Assembly: GCA_003447595.1 (NCBI GenBank)
Contig: DLYT01000160.1
Span: 18,085-24,899 of the forward strand
Reading direction: 5' to 3'
Length of the DNA: 6,815 nucleotides
Origin: Porphyromonadaceae bacterium
GTDB taxonomy: Bacteria; Bacteroidota; Bacteroidia; Bacteroidales; CAMTPD01
Shown here: one piece after another, positions 1 to 6,815 of the stretch
Numbering within the stretch: the stretch's first letter is position 1
Layout: every line of letters starts with the position of its first letter
Made by a program: the position numbers and the translations under genes
The notes under the pieces: model-generated
Databases searched by the model: none
The model's input: only the letters and a program-made list of their open reading frames with translations
Told to the model about the DNA's origin: nothing

Positions 1-1013
1 TCATTGTTGATATATTCGGTAGAGTCATAACGCAAGTGCATTTGATAGCCGGTAGGCAATCCGATTGTTGCCTGATCAATCACTGCCTTCACCGCTTTAG
101 CTACTTCTATTTGATTTGCCGTTTCTTCGGCAACAACAGACAGATAAATCGAGTTGAGACCATTGATGCGAAAATAGTTTCGAGGTTGTTCTTCCACTCG
201 TTCTACTTTCAAAAGCTTATCAAGAGAGAAGTCTTGTCCATTTTTATCTTTCACCATCAATTTAGCTGGATCAAAACGGCTGACCTCCTCTTCCGGAACA
301 ACCGCAAGACGCTTCCATTGATCCGTATTATCACCTGAGTAATTACTCACCAACCCCATGCCAAGATGATCTTTTCGCAAGTAGGTAGAAATAGCATTGC
401 GGATATCATCCACTTTAATCCCCAACTGTATCAATTGAGCATTGTCGTATAAGATCTGCCATTCCATAGGAGTTGCACCACTCACATCTACTCGGTATAC
501 TCCCGGCACTTGTGCCAACTGAGGTTTTATCACATTTTCGGCATAGCGCATGATTAAAATCGGCGTAGCCGGAGCATTCAGCGAATAACTCATAAATGGT
601 CTGTTCGCATTATCATCAGAGCGATTTACGCTCACCAACGGATACGTTACCGTTTCAGGAAGGGAAGGCCATGCCTGTCGGATGATTGAAGACACTTCAA
701 ATCGAACGATATCCAAGTCGACATGCTTATCAAAGCCAATCGAAATACGCCCCCAACCGTTTCCCGACTGCGAACTAATTTCTTTTATCCCCTTGACACG
801 CGCAAACAAACCCTCCAATTTAGAAGTCGCTTCCATCTCTACAACGCGAGCCGAACTCCCATACATACTGAATGAAACATTCACGTTGGGAGTCATCGCC
901 GAAGGAGAAAGTTTGACCGGTAGCATAGGCAGAAAAGCTAATCCGCCCAAAGCCAAGCACAAGAAACCGACAATGAGAGTAAACGATGATATTTTAAAGT
1001 TTGTTTTTATCAC
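1..1013 (-). CDS. Second RND efflux permease, N-terminal 337 residues only (runs off the left edge)
   Basis: This is the start of an inner-membrane, proton-driven RND permease, distinct from the one at 2500-5580. I translated the minus strand by hand from a GTG at 1013-1011, and the frame stays open for 337 codons to the edge. GTG is chosen because an in-frame TAA lies five codons upstream with no ATG, GTG or TTG between, because GGAG sits 5 bases before it, and because it leaves TM1 intact (about residues 10-30, ending FLPMLPVKLSPS, the family's usual exit from TM1). Starting at the next in-frame ATG (residue 30) would delete TM1. Residues about 40-330 match the first periplasmic porter/docking block of RND proteins, for example SSQSGNGWGRISIGF near 81-94, DLDIVRFEVSSIIRQ near 99-113 and VPGVYRVDVSGA near 169-180. 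The fragment ends just before the expected TM2, so the proton-relay residues in TM4 and TM10 are not visible. Families run about 1000-1050 residues, so roughly two thirds is missing. The substrate cannot be told. Confidence in the family is high. Confidence 0.9.
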   Translation of the reverse strand, partial: MIKTNFKISSFTLIVGFLCLALGGLAFLPMLPVKLSPSAMTPNVNVSFSMYGSSARVVEMEATSKLEGLFARVKGIKEISSQSGNGWGRISIGFDKHVDLDIVRFEVSSIIRQAWPSLPETVTYPLVSVNRSDDNANRPFMSYSLNAPATPILIMRYAENVIKPQLAQVPGVYRVDVSGATPMEWQILYDNAQLIQLGIKVDDIRNAISTYLRKDHLGMGLVSNYSGDNTDQWKRLAVVPEEEVSRFDPAKLMVKDKNGQDFSLDKLLKVERVEEQPRNYFRINGLNSIYLSVVAEETANQIEVAKAVKAVIDQATIGLPTGYQMHLRYDSTEYINN

Positions 1014-2503
1014 TAGTTCTCCAATTTAAAGTCATACTCTGTCGATAACGCAATCTTCTTATCAAAATCATAAAGCGTGAGTTTACGAATCTTGAAATAA
1101 CTCTTCCAATAATTCCGCAATGCCTGAATATAATTTTGTTGAGCCGATTGTTCGCGGTTTTGCGAAAGCGTAAGACTATTCAAGTCTGCTTTCCCAATCA
1201 AGAAGCGTTGCTTCGTCGCATCATAAGCCATCGAAGCAAGCTCCAATGCATTCTCCGCACTCGAGATCATATCTTGTTGGATATTAAAATCGCCAACCGT
1301 CATGATTACATCTTCTTCAATATTCAGTTCCTCTTGTTTTGAAGAAATCTTCAAGACATTCAAGTTGTTTTTAGCCATATTGTGCTTTCCTTTTCTCACA
1401 CCCCAGTCTACCAAAGGCACCGAAACCGAAACACCCACAATATCTTGTTGCATCAAATCTTTATATACACGGTTAAACTTCTCGGCCGATTGGTTAAAAC
1501 CGATACTCGCATTCACGCTTGCATTAAACATAGACTCCTTTCGCGCTCTGTCTACATCTCGTTCACTTTCTAAAATACGCTGCTTCAATTCCAAAAACTT
1601 CGGATTGTTTTCCTTTGCTTGAAACAAAGCATCATCGACAGAAATATCCATATCGCGCGGACGACCCGGCAATACAAGCGTGATCTTCGTATTTTTATCA
1701 TAGTTCAAGAACAAAGCCAGCGAAAACATTGCACGCTTCAAATCCATATCAGCATTCTTGAGTGTATTCTGCGCATTAATACGATCCAACTCCAGCGTAA
1801 GCAAGTCCGCTTTTGAAATTGACGCAATCTTTTGGCGCTGCAACCCTATATTATATAATGTATCGCTCGAAGCCAACATCTTTTTGGCCAGATCGTATTG
1901 CGCTTGCACCATCGCTAACTCAAAGAAAAGATCCGTAGCTCGTTCCGAGGTTGCCTCCATATTAAAGATCAACTCTTTCTTCGCTTTTTCATAACGCAAA
2001 GGCTCAATCTTCTTTTCCCACTTGAACGGATTGTACCCGATGAGATCCTGACGATACCCTACCCTAACCGGAACAGAATTATATTGTGTCTGCGTGTAAT
2101 CTCCAAAGTTTCGAAGATAACCAAGCTCCGAATCCACAAAGAAAGTACCACCGGTAAGGTCAAAGTTTTGCCTTACACCCAAACTAGCCGATGAATAAAT
2201 TGTTTGTTGCTCGCGATACACATCTATATTTTGCTCCGAATCGTAGCGTTGCACAATATCTCTGTTGTAACGAATCGGATTTGTATAAAGCGTAAGACTC
2301 GGCAAACGATTCGCTTTGTAAGTACGATACTGCCAATAATTAGCAAGGTATAGATTCTTAGAACGGAAGGCATCGAGCGAACTATCCGAGGCCAACGTAA
2401 TCGTTTTATCCAACGTAAGTACGATTCGATCTTGTGCATCAAGCATTGACATACTCAAGAACCACGCACACAATGAGGTTATTATTAGATTTATGTTTTT
2501 CAT
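1013..2503 (-). CDS. TolC-family outer-membrane efflux channel
   Basis: A 496-residue outer-membrane factor, the exit duct of the tripartite pump. It has an N-terminal Sec signal peptide (about residues 1-23, hydrophobic core IITSLCAWFLSMSM, probable cleavage after LDA). The cysteine at 12 has no acceptable lipobox, so it is probably not a lipoprotein. The mature part shows the internal duplication of the family. Repeat one spans roughly 30-265, with beta-strand stretches near 104-150 and helices near 170-265 that include YNIGLQRQKIASISKADLL. Repeat two spans roughly 288-475, with beta strands near 326-365 (ending VPLVDWGVRKGK) and helices near 371-470 that include a second copy of the Y....Q....G..DL pattern (RFLIGKADLNSL). 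The two helical hairpins should form the periplasmic tunnel. The start ATG overlaps the stop of permease 1 (ATGA), and the TAG stop overlaps the next gene's GTG. Length is normal for the family. The family call is firm, though I cannot name an orthologue. Confidence 0.95.
   Translation of the reverse strand: MKNINLIITSLCAWFLSMSMLDAQDRIVLTLDKTITLASDSSLDAFRSKNLYLANYWQYRTYKANRLPSLTLYTNPIRYNRDIVQRYDSEQNIDVYREQQTIYSSASLGVRQNFDLTGGTFFVDSELGYLRNFGDYTQTQYNSVPVRVGYRQDLIGYNPFKWEKKIEPLRYEKAKKELIFNMEATSERATDLFFELAMVQAQYDLAKKMLASSDTLYNIGLQRQKIASISKADLLTLELDRINAQNTLKNADMDLKRAMFSLALFLNYDKNTKITLVLPGRPRDMDISVDDALFQAKENNPKFLELKQRILESERDVDRARKESMFNASVNASIGFNQSAEKFNRVYKDLMQQDIVGVSVSVPLVDWGVRKGKHNMAKNNLNVLKISSKQEELNIEEDVIMTVGDFNIQQDMISSAENALELASMAYDATKQRFLIGKADLNSLTLSQNREQSAQQNYIQALRNYWKSYFKIRKLTLYDFDKKIALSTEYDFKLEN
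1019..1022 (-). promoter_or_regulatory. Ribosome binding site for the second permease
   Basis: GGAG on the minus strand lies 5 bases before the GTG at 1013-1011, inside the last codons of the channel gene. It is the only recognisable Shine-Dalgarno-like sequence in front of a gene in this window. It supports the GTG start, which overlaps the channel's TAG stop by one base. Confidence 0.6.
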
Positions 2504-5500
2504 GCATTTACTGTTTTTACTTTTCTACCATAGATAAACCAATATGCCAACGGAATCACGAACAAACTCACAATTGTTCCTACACCCATTGCTCCGATCA
2601 TTGCAATAGCAAGCGGCTTTTGAAGCTCCGAACCAAAGTCGGACGTAAACAAAAGCGGCACCATCGCAAAGATTGTAGTAAGCGATGTCATCACAATAGG
2701 GCGTAAACGTCGCTTACCGGCTTCATGAATCGCATCCATCAGCGGCATACCACCTTTTCGCAGCTCATTAATTGCGTCGATCTTCAAAATCGAGTCATTG
2801 ATAATGATACCACAGGTAACCACAATACCAATTGCCGACATCAAATTCAGCGTATGTCCGCAGAGCCACAACAAAACCAAAGCAGCAGCTACGTCGATCG
2901 GTATTTCGATCAGTACGATAAGAGGTTGCATAAAACTTTCAAACTGAGCAGCAAGAATGAAGTACATTAACATGATCGAAACCAACAAGATGACAACTAA
3001 TTCATTCAACATTTTTTGGTTTGAGAAGAAACTTCCCGAGAACGAAATATCCCAGTCGTTACCTTGTTTGTATTCAGCCTTTGTTGCGTCTATGATTTGC
3101 TCCGGACTATTCGCGCTGTAGAAGCTAAACGGAATAAACTCCCCATTCTTTCCCGCAGTAATCGTTTTGAAGTCTTCAGCCGGACGCGTTGAAATCAATT
3201 CATTGATTGGAATATAGTTGATAGCTCTTGTTTTCGGGTCAGTCACTTCAACCAGCGTTTCATTCAAAATCTGATTCACGGTCTTTTGTCGCCCCTCAAG
3301 CGAGATTGGCAAAAACTGCTGAAACGATCGCAACATCGCAATATTGTTGTCCATGAATGCAGTCTTCAACAACTGATACACTTGATTGTAAGGTATGTTA
3401 TAAAGGAGTAGCTTCTCCTTATCGATTGAGAAATCTATTTGCTCTTGAAAAGGCACAGTAAGCGGTTTATGCCCAAACTGCTCTTCCATCTTATTGGCAA
3501 TCACTTTCACCTGATCGGCCGTAGGAATGGTTTTCCGGTCTTTCGGATAAAACTCGGCAACCAAGTCAGCTTCGCCTGTTACAAATATCTTCTCAAAGAT
3601 TGTAGGCGGAGGCGAAAAAGAAACCAGCGCAAACGGATAATTCATCTTCAACCAAGCATTGATATTCTTTTCGAGACGTGCAATATCTTGCGTAGACTTC
3701 GTTTTAAAATAAAGCTCAGACTCCGATGTCGACAACTCCTTATCTTTATTCAACAGAAACTGTTGCATTCCTACATATCCGTTGTGTTCGATCGCAATCG
3801 TATCCATAGCACTAAAAAGTTGAGACACTCGTTTCGAACTCTCATCCAAGTGAATATTCTCATTCCACTCTACCTTCGCAATCATTTCAACCTCATCAAT
3901 CTGAGGCATACGCTCCTTTGGGATAAAGTAGAACATAAACACACAAATCGGGAATACGATTACACAAATCACCAAGTTCAAAAACTTGTGATGAAAAGCA
4001 AAGCGCAAGCCTCGCTCGTACCAATTCTCGATTCCGTTTCCTTGTGTCCAACGGTGAAAAGCTTCGGGAAGCAGACTTCGCTTTGTAATCTGCATACTGT
4101 AAATCATCTTATACAGTACCGGCAACAGCATAATACCTGTGAAATAAGAAACCATCAAACCTACCGTTACCGAAAAGGCTTGATCGAAAAAGATCGCACC
4201 CGCAATACCGCTCATAAAAACCAGCGGCACAAAAACGGCAATGGTTGTAAGCGACGAACTCAACATCGGAGTAATTACCTCATCGGTTCCTTTCTCGCAA
4301 GCAGCATCGAGCGAAAGCCCTTTCTCCCTATACTGCGTAATGTTTTCCGTTACAATGATCGAACTGTCAATCATCATCCCCAGTGCAAGAATCAACCCCG
4401 AAAGCGAAATGATATTAAGAGACATCTTGAAGAGGTAAAAGAACAGAAAGCTGATCACAATAGACACAACCATACTGATACCGATTACCGCCGGCGACTT
4501 TACATCGCCCAAGAACAGTACCGCCACAATGCAAATGAAAACAAAGCCCAACAATAAGTTTTGTTTCAAATTCGATATCGTGTAATTAAGAAGTTCTGTT
4601 TGATTACGTGTAATCGAAAACTCAATATCCGGATACATTTCGCCAAAAGTACCGATTACATTGTCTAACGAAGCCTGCATGTTTGCAATGTTCTCATCAG
4701 CTTGCTTAATCACGGCCAATGTAACCGCACGCTTGCCATTTGCAAAGGAAGCACCCTTCTGCTTTTGCGCCGCAAGGTCAACTTGCGCAATATCTTTCAA
4801 CTGATAGATACGCCCGTTTTTATTGATGTAAATATTCTGAACATCCTCAAGCGTACGTAGCAACGACGAAAACTTAATGTTGTATTCATAAAAACCATCG
4901 CGCACAATCATGCTACCCGGTTCGACGTTATTAGCAGCAAGAATCCCCTCAATCTCATTCAGCGTAATACCCGTCATCTTTAGTTTGTCCATATCAGGAA
5001 CGATCTGAAGCTGTTGCCCCATCACCCCTGTTACGTCTACCATTGCCACCTCGGGCAACTGCTCTATACGACGCTTGATTACTGTTTCGGCAAACTCACA
5101 CAGCCCCAAGAATTTTGTTTCATTGGTCTTTTCAAACGCAGCATCGTCTTTAAGCGTAAGATTGAGACAGAATACCGGAATATCGGTCGCACTGGCTTTG
5201 ATTACACGAGGCCGCTCTACCGAACGAGGCAAACGACTCATCGAAGCATCGATCTTCTCATTTACTTCAATAAAAGCCAAGTCGGTATCGGTCCCATAAT
5301 CGAAGTTTAGTTTAATGATCGACTGCCCGTCGCGCGTTTCACTAGTAATGTCGCGCAAGTGTCCTACTTGCATCAACTCCTGACGAATAGGTTTTACCAC
5401 CGTATTCTCAAGCTCACGCGCCGAAGTGTTGGCACCCGCTACTTGCACGGTAATTTCAGGGATAGCAATATCCGGCAGCAACGATACCGGTATTGTAAAA

Positions 5501-5580
5501 TAGGTTATAAGTCCGATAATAAAGAAAGCCAGAAAGGCCATTATCACTGCAATCGGACGATTAAGTAAGAATCTAATCAT
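2500..5580 (-). CDS. RND efflux permease 1 (AcrB-like fold, drug/amphiphile-type rather than metal-type)
   Basis: A 1026-residue inner-membrane transporter of normal length, with the RND two-fold plan. It has TM1 (about 11-30), a large periplasmic domain (31-338), TM2-TM6 (about 341-490), TM7 (about 533-553), a second periplasmic domain (554-858) and TM8-TM12 (about 859-1015). Family signatures include the start FLLNRPIAVIM, the TM4 motif MIDSSIIVTEN (403-413) and the segment RRLRPIVMTSLTTIFAMVPL after TM10. D405 aligns with AcrB D407, R958 with R971 and T965 with T978. The second TM4 aspartate (AcrB D408) is Ser406, and the TM10 lysine (K940) is Asn928, followed by Asp929 and Lys933. The CzcA/CusA-type DFG..VDGAV motif is absent, so I favour export of drugs or other amphiphiles over metal ions; the substrate is inferred only. 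The start ATG overlaps the adaptor's TGA (ATGA), and its own TGA overlaps the channel's ATG in the same way. No Shine-Dalgarno is visible, which suggests coupled translation. The reading frame is intact. Confidence 0.95.
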   Translation of the reverse strand: MIRFLLNRPIAVIMAFLAFFIIGLITYFTIPVSLLPDIAIPEITVQVAGANTSARELENTVVKPIRQELMQVGHLRDITSETRDGQSIIKLNFDYGTDTDLAFIEVNEKIDASMSRLPRSVERPRVIKASATDIPVFCLNLTLKDDAAFEKTNETKFLGLCEFAETVIKRRIEQLPEVAMVDVTGVMGQQLQIVPDMDKLKMTGITLNEIEGILAANNVEPGSMIVRDGFYEYNIKFSSLLRTLEDVQNIYINKNGRIYQLKDIAQVDLAAQKQKGASFANGKRAVTLAVIKQADENIANMQASLDNVIGTFGEMYPDIEFSITRNQTELLNYTISNLKQNLLLGFVFICIVAVLFLGDVKSPAVIGISMVVSIVISFLFFYLFKMSLNIISLSGLILALGMMIDSSIIVTENITQYREKGLSLDAACEKGTDEVITPMLSSSLTTIAVFVPLVFMSGIAGAIFFDQAFSVTVGLMVSYFTGIMLLPVLYKMIYSMQITKRSLLPEAFHRWTQGNGIENWYERGLRFAFHHKFLNLVICVIVFPICVFMFYFIPKERMPQIDEVEMIAKVEWNENIHLDESSKRVSQLFSAMDTIAIEHNGYVGMQQFLLNKDKELSTSESELYFKTKSTQDIARLEKNINAWLKMNYPFALVSFSPPPTIFEKIFVTGEADLVAEFYPKDRKTIPTADQVKVIANKMEEQFGHKPLTVPFQEQIDFSIDKEKLLLYNIPYNQVYQLLKTAFMDNNIAMLRSFQQFLPISLEGRQKTVNQILNETLVEVTDPKTRAINYIPINELISTRPAEDFKTITAGKNGEFIPFSFYSANSPEQIIDATKAEYKQGNDWDISFSGSFFSNQKMLNELVVILLVSIMLMYFILAAQFESFMQPLIVLIEIPIDVAAALVLLWLCGHTLNLMSAIGIVVTCGIIINDSILKIDAINELRKGGMPLMDAIHEAGKRRLRPIVMTSLTTIFAMVPLLFTSDFGSELQKPLAIAMIGAMGVGTIVSLFVIPLAYWFIYGRKVKTVNA

Positions 5581-6659
5581 AATTGGTCTACTACGGTTAC
5601 AGGAGCTTCATGCGCAAGATTAATATTACCCGATACAATCACCGTATCACCGGGCACCAGCCCATCGGTAATTGTATAGGACGTAGAGTTTTCAAGTCCG
5701 GTATCTACATACACCCACATAGCTAAATCATCTTTGAGTGTAAACACCACCTTACGTCCTGTGCGCAACACAACCGCTTCTTTAGGCACAACCAACTGTT
5801 TTCCCAGCGAGCGTTGCACATTTACTCGCACATTCATACCCTCAAACAAGTCTGCACTAGCCGGTACCGATGCTACCACCTTTACCATACCATTGGCATC
5901 TACGATCGGATTCACCTCGGTTACTTGTCCCGATATCACTTTATCTTGATACGCATAAGGGCGCACTTCCACCCTGTTGCCACGTTGAATCAAAGGCAAC
6001 TCGCTTTCCAATACCGAAAACTCCACTCCGAGTCCGCTGTTACCAATAACAGAGCAGAAAGGTTCGGATGTAGAAGGTGTAGAAAGTTGCTTTGCAAAAA
6101 GATTGGCAACTGTACCGTCGAAAGGAGCAGTCAGCACCGCATTATTCATTTCATATTGGGCAAGATCGAGCTGAGAAACCGCTTTGTCGTAACCACTCTT
6201 TACCTTTGCCAGCTTCATAATATCGGCAGGAATTGCCAACGAGTCTTCGAGCGAATACCCTTGGCCAATCAATACATCTTGCAACTCAAGCTTCGAGCGC
6301 ATCAAGTCGTCTTTCGATTGATTTAATTTATGCTGAAGTTTAAACTTATCCAGTTCAGCAATCTTATCTCCCTTACGTACTCGATCACCATTTTTTACAT
6401 AAATCTTTGAAATAATCTCAGGAGAAGTAAAACGCAAATCTACAATCTGACTAGCAGAAAGCTTACCGTTGCTTACCAATTCATGCATAAAGTCTGTTGA
6501 CTCGAGAATCATTGTGGTTACTTTGTTCGGATCGGTCGGAAGAACTGTTTCTACAGAACTCTTATCTTCTTCCTTTTTTGTTTTGTCTTCGCAAGAGCTT
6601 ACACTCAAACCCGTAAGCACTAACATTGACCAAAAACGAACTTGATTAAAGGCTATCAT
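5577..6659 (-). CDS. RND periplasmic adaptor lipoprotein (membrane fusion protein, HlyD/AcrA type)
   Basis: A 360-residue adaptor that links permease and outer-membrane channel, and the first gene of the operon. Residues 1-22 form a lipoprotein signal peptide with lipobox V-S-S-C. Cys23 is the predicted lipidation site and is followed by an acidic/lysine-rich linker (about 24-45). Next come the first half of a lipoyl-like barrel-sandwich domain (about 73-105, with ISKIYVKNGDRVRKGDKIAE), an alpha-hairpin (about 106-172, helices split near GYSLEDSLAIP), the second half of the lipoyl domain (about 173-207, VLTAPFDGTVANL), a beta-barrel (about 210-282) and a membrane-proximal domain (about 285-357, VPKEAVVLRTGRKVVF and GLVPGDTVIVSG). 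The start at 6659 gives a proper n-region with an arginine. The next Met (12) would leave only 11 residues before the lipid cysteine. The leader just upstream is A/T-rich without a Shine-Dalgarno, which is common in Bacteroidota. It must serve one or both permeases, as no second adaptor is present in the window. Confidence 0.95.
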   Translation of the reverse strand: MIAFNQVRFWSMLVLTGLSVSSCEDKTKKEEDKSSVETVLPTDPNKVTTMILESTDFMHELVSNGKLSASQIVDLRFTSPEIISKIYVKNGDRVRKGDKIAELDKFKLQHKLNQSKDDLMRSKLELQDVLIGQGYSLEDSLAIPADIMKLAKVKSGYDKAVSQLDLAQYEMNNAVLTAPFDGTVANLFAKQLSTPSTSEPFCSVIGNSGLGVEFSVLESELPLIQRGNRVEVRPYAYQDKVISGQVTEVNPIVDANGMVKVVASVPASADLFEGMNVRVNVQRSLGKQLVVPKEAVVLRTGRKVVFTLKDDLAMWVYVDTGLENSTSYTITDGLVPGDTVIVSGNINLAHEAPVTVVDQL

Positions 6660-6688
6660 ATATATTATTATTTAATTATTCATGGTAC

Positions 6689-6727
6689 ACGAAACATCCG
6701 CAACGCCCCAAAGCGGGCATCATTCGT
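6689..6727 (-). promoter_or_regulatory. Structured mRNA leader (two-tier hairpin) ahead of the adaptor gene
   Basis: In the predicted 5' untranslated region the minus strand can fold into nested stems. The outer stem pairs ACGAA (6727-6723) with TTCGT (6693-6689). The inner stem pairs ATGCCC (6720-6715) with GGGCGT (6708-6703), with one G-U pair and a 6-base loop. This GC-rich element stands out in an otherwise A/T-rich leader and ends 29 bases before the ATG. No match to a known riboswitch is recognised, and the role is unknown. Pairing was found by eye, with no energy calculation. Confidence 0.4.
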
Positions 6728-6737
6728 TATTTACGAG

Positions 6738-6767
6738 CAAAGTAAAGATTATTTCCACAATACGAAA
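6738..6767 (-). promoter_or_regulatory. Candidate Bacteroidota-type promoter of the efflux operon
   Basis: The minus strand has TTACTTTG at 6745-6738, one mismatch from the Bacteroidota -7 consensus TAnnTTTG. It is preceded by TTTC at 6767-6764, one mismatch from the -33 TTTG, with 18 bases between them. Transcription would begin near 6730 and give a leader of roughly 70 bases. Both elements are imperfect, so this is tentative. Its support is the position upstream of the first gene and the overlap with the 26-bp inverted repeat. Confidence 0.45.
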
Positions 6768-6772
6768 TAATC
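6747..6772. repeat. Perfect 26-bp inverted repeat (9-bp arms, 8-bp spacer), candidate repressor operator
   Basis: The arms GATTATTTC (6747-6755) and GAAATAATC (6764-6772) are exact reverse complements separated by CACAATAC. The site covers the candidate -33 element and the spacer up to one base before the -7 element. A bound protein there would block RNA polymerase. Size and symmetry are like operators of TetR/AcrR-type repressors that commonly control RND pumps, but no regulator gene lies in the window. An A/T-only-rich stem without a clean U-tract makes a terminator less likely. Confidence 0.6.
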
Positions 6773-6789
6773 ATATTAATAAATTCTTC

Positions 6790-6803
6790 AATTGTAAACA
6801 ATT
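6790..6803. repeat. Perfect 14-bp palindrome upstream of the promoter
   Basis: AATTGT-AA-ACAATT is an exact inverted repeat with 6-bp arms and a 2-bp centre. It lies about 23 bases upstream of the candidate -33 element, where an activator or a second operator could sit. Its sequence is unrelated to the arms of the 26-bp repeat. In A/T-rich DNA such a palindrome can arise by chance, so confidence in function is modest. Confidence 0.35.
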
Positions 6804-6815
6804 TTAACAAACACA

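Noticed and set aside
36..1029. Plus-strand open frames at 36-338 and 682-1029
   Set aside because: Both are antisense to the truncated second permease, whose minus-strand frame is continuous over the whole stretch and carries RND motifs. The plus-strand products show nothing recognisable.
3439..4557. Long plus-strand open frame (372 codons) opposite permease 1
   Set aside because: Its product is rich in His, Arg and Asn with no domain or signal. It lies wholly antisense to a clearly conserved RND gene, so it is a shadow of that gene's codon use.
2500..5580. Heavy-metal (CzcA/CusA-type) efflux function for permease 1
   Set aside because: The single TM4 aspartate resembles that group, but the DFG..VDGAV motif is absent and I saw no methionine or histidine cluster suited to metal relay. 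Drug or amphiphile export is more likely.
6672..6683. Upstream ATG in the leader (ATG AAT AAT TAA)
   Set aside because: It encodes only three residues, has no ribosome site and no attenuator-like codon run, so there is no support for a leader peptide.
6747..6772. The 26-bp inverted repeat as a transcription terminator of an upstream gene
   Set aside because: The stem is mostly A/T, is followed by CTTTACTTTG on the minus strand rather than a U-run, and sits over a promoter-like element. An operator fits better, although a weak terminator cannot be excluded.

Overview
The window is one tightly packed operon, read entirely on the minus strand, that encodes a tripartite RND-type efflux pump. Transcription starts near the right edge and runs leftward. 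The order is adaptor lipoprotein (5577-6659), RND permease 1 (2500-5580), TolC-like outer-membrane channel (1013-2503), then a second and different RND permease (1-1013) that is cut off by the left edge. The last gene starts at a GTG and leaves the window, so a simple ATG-to-stop scan misses it.

The organism looks like a member of the Bacteroidota, probably Bacteroidales. GC content is moderate to low, three of the four starts lack a Shine-Dalgarno sequence, and the one promoter candidate resembles the Bacteroidota -33/-7 type (TTTG ... TAnnTTTG) rather than the E. coli type. The protein sequences also read like Bacteroidota efflux proteins. This is judgement by eye, with no database search.

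The genes overlap by 4 bases (ATGA), 4 bases (ATGA) and 1 base (TAGTG), which implies translational coupling and a balanced supply of subunits. The expected machine is an inner-membrane permease trimer driven by protons, bridged by the lipid-anchored adaptor to the outer-membrane channel. The unusual point is that one adaptor and one channel are encoded with two divergent permeases. E. coli MdtABC, with its MdtB/MdtC heterotrimer, is the best-known parallel, but here the channel gene lies between the two permease genes.

The 156 bases upstream (6660-6815) hold no gene. They contain a candidate promoter, a perfect 26-bp inverted repeat lying across its -33 element and spacer (a likely repressor site), a second perfect 14-bp palindrome further upstream, and a structured mRNA leader. 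No RNA gene, mobile element or CRISPR array was seen. The system is a recognisable pump family rather than a wholly new one. Its noteworthy parts are the two-permease layout, the altered proton-relay residues in permease 1, and the compact control region.
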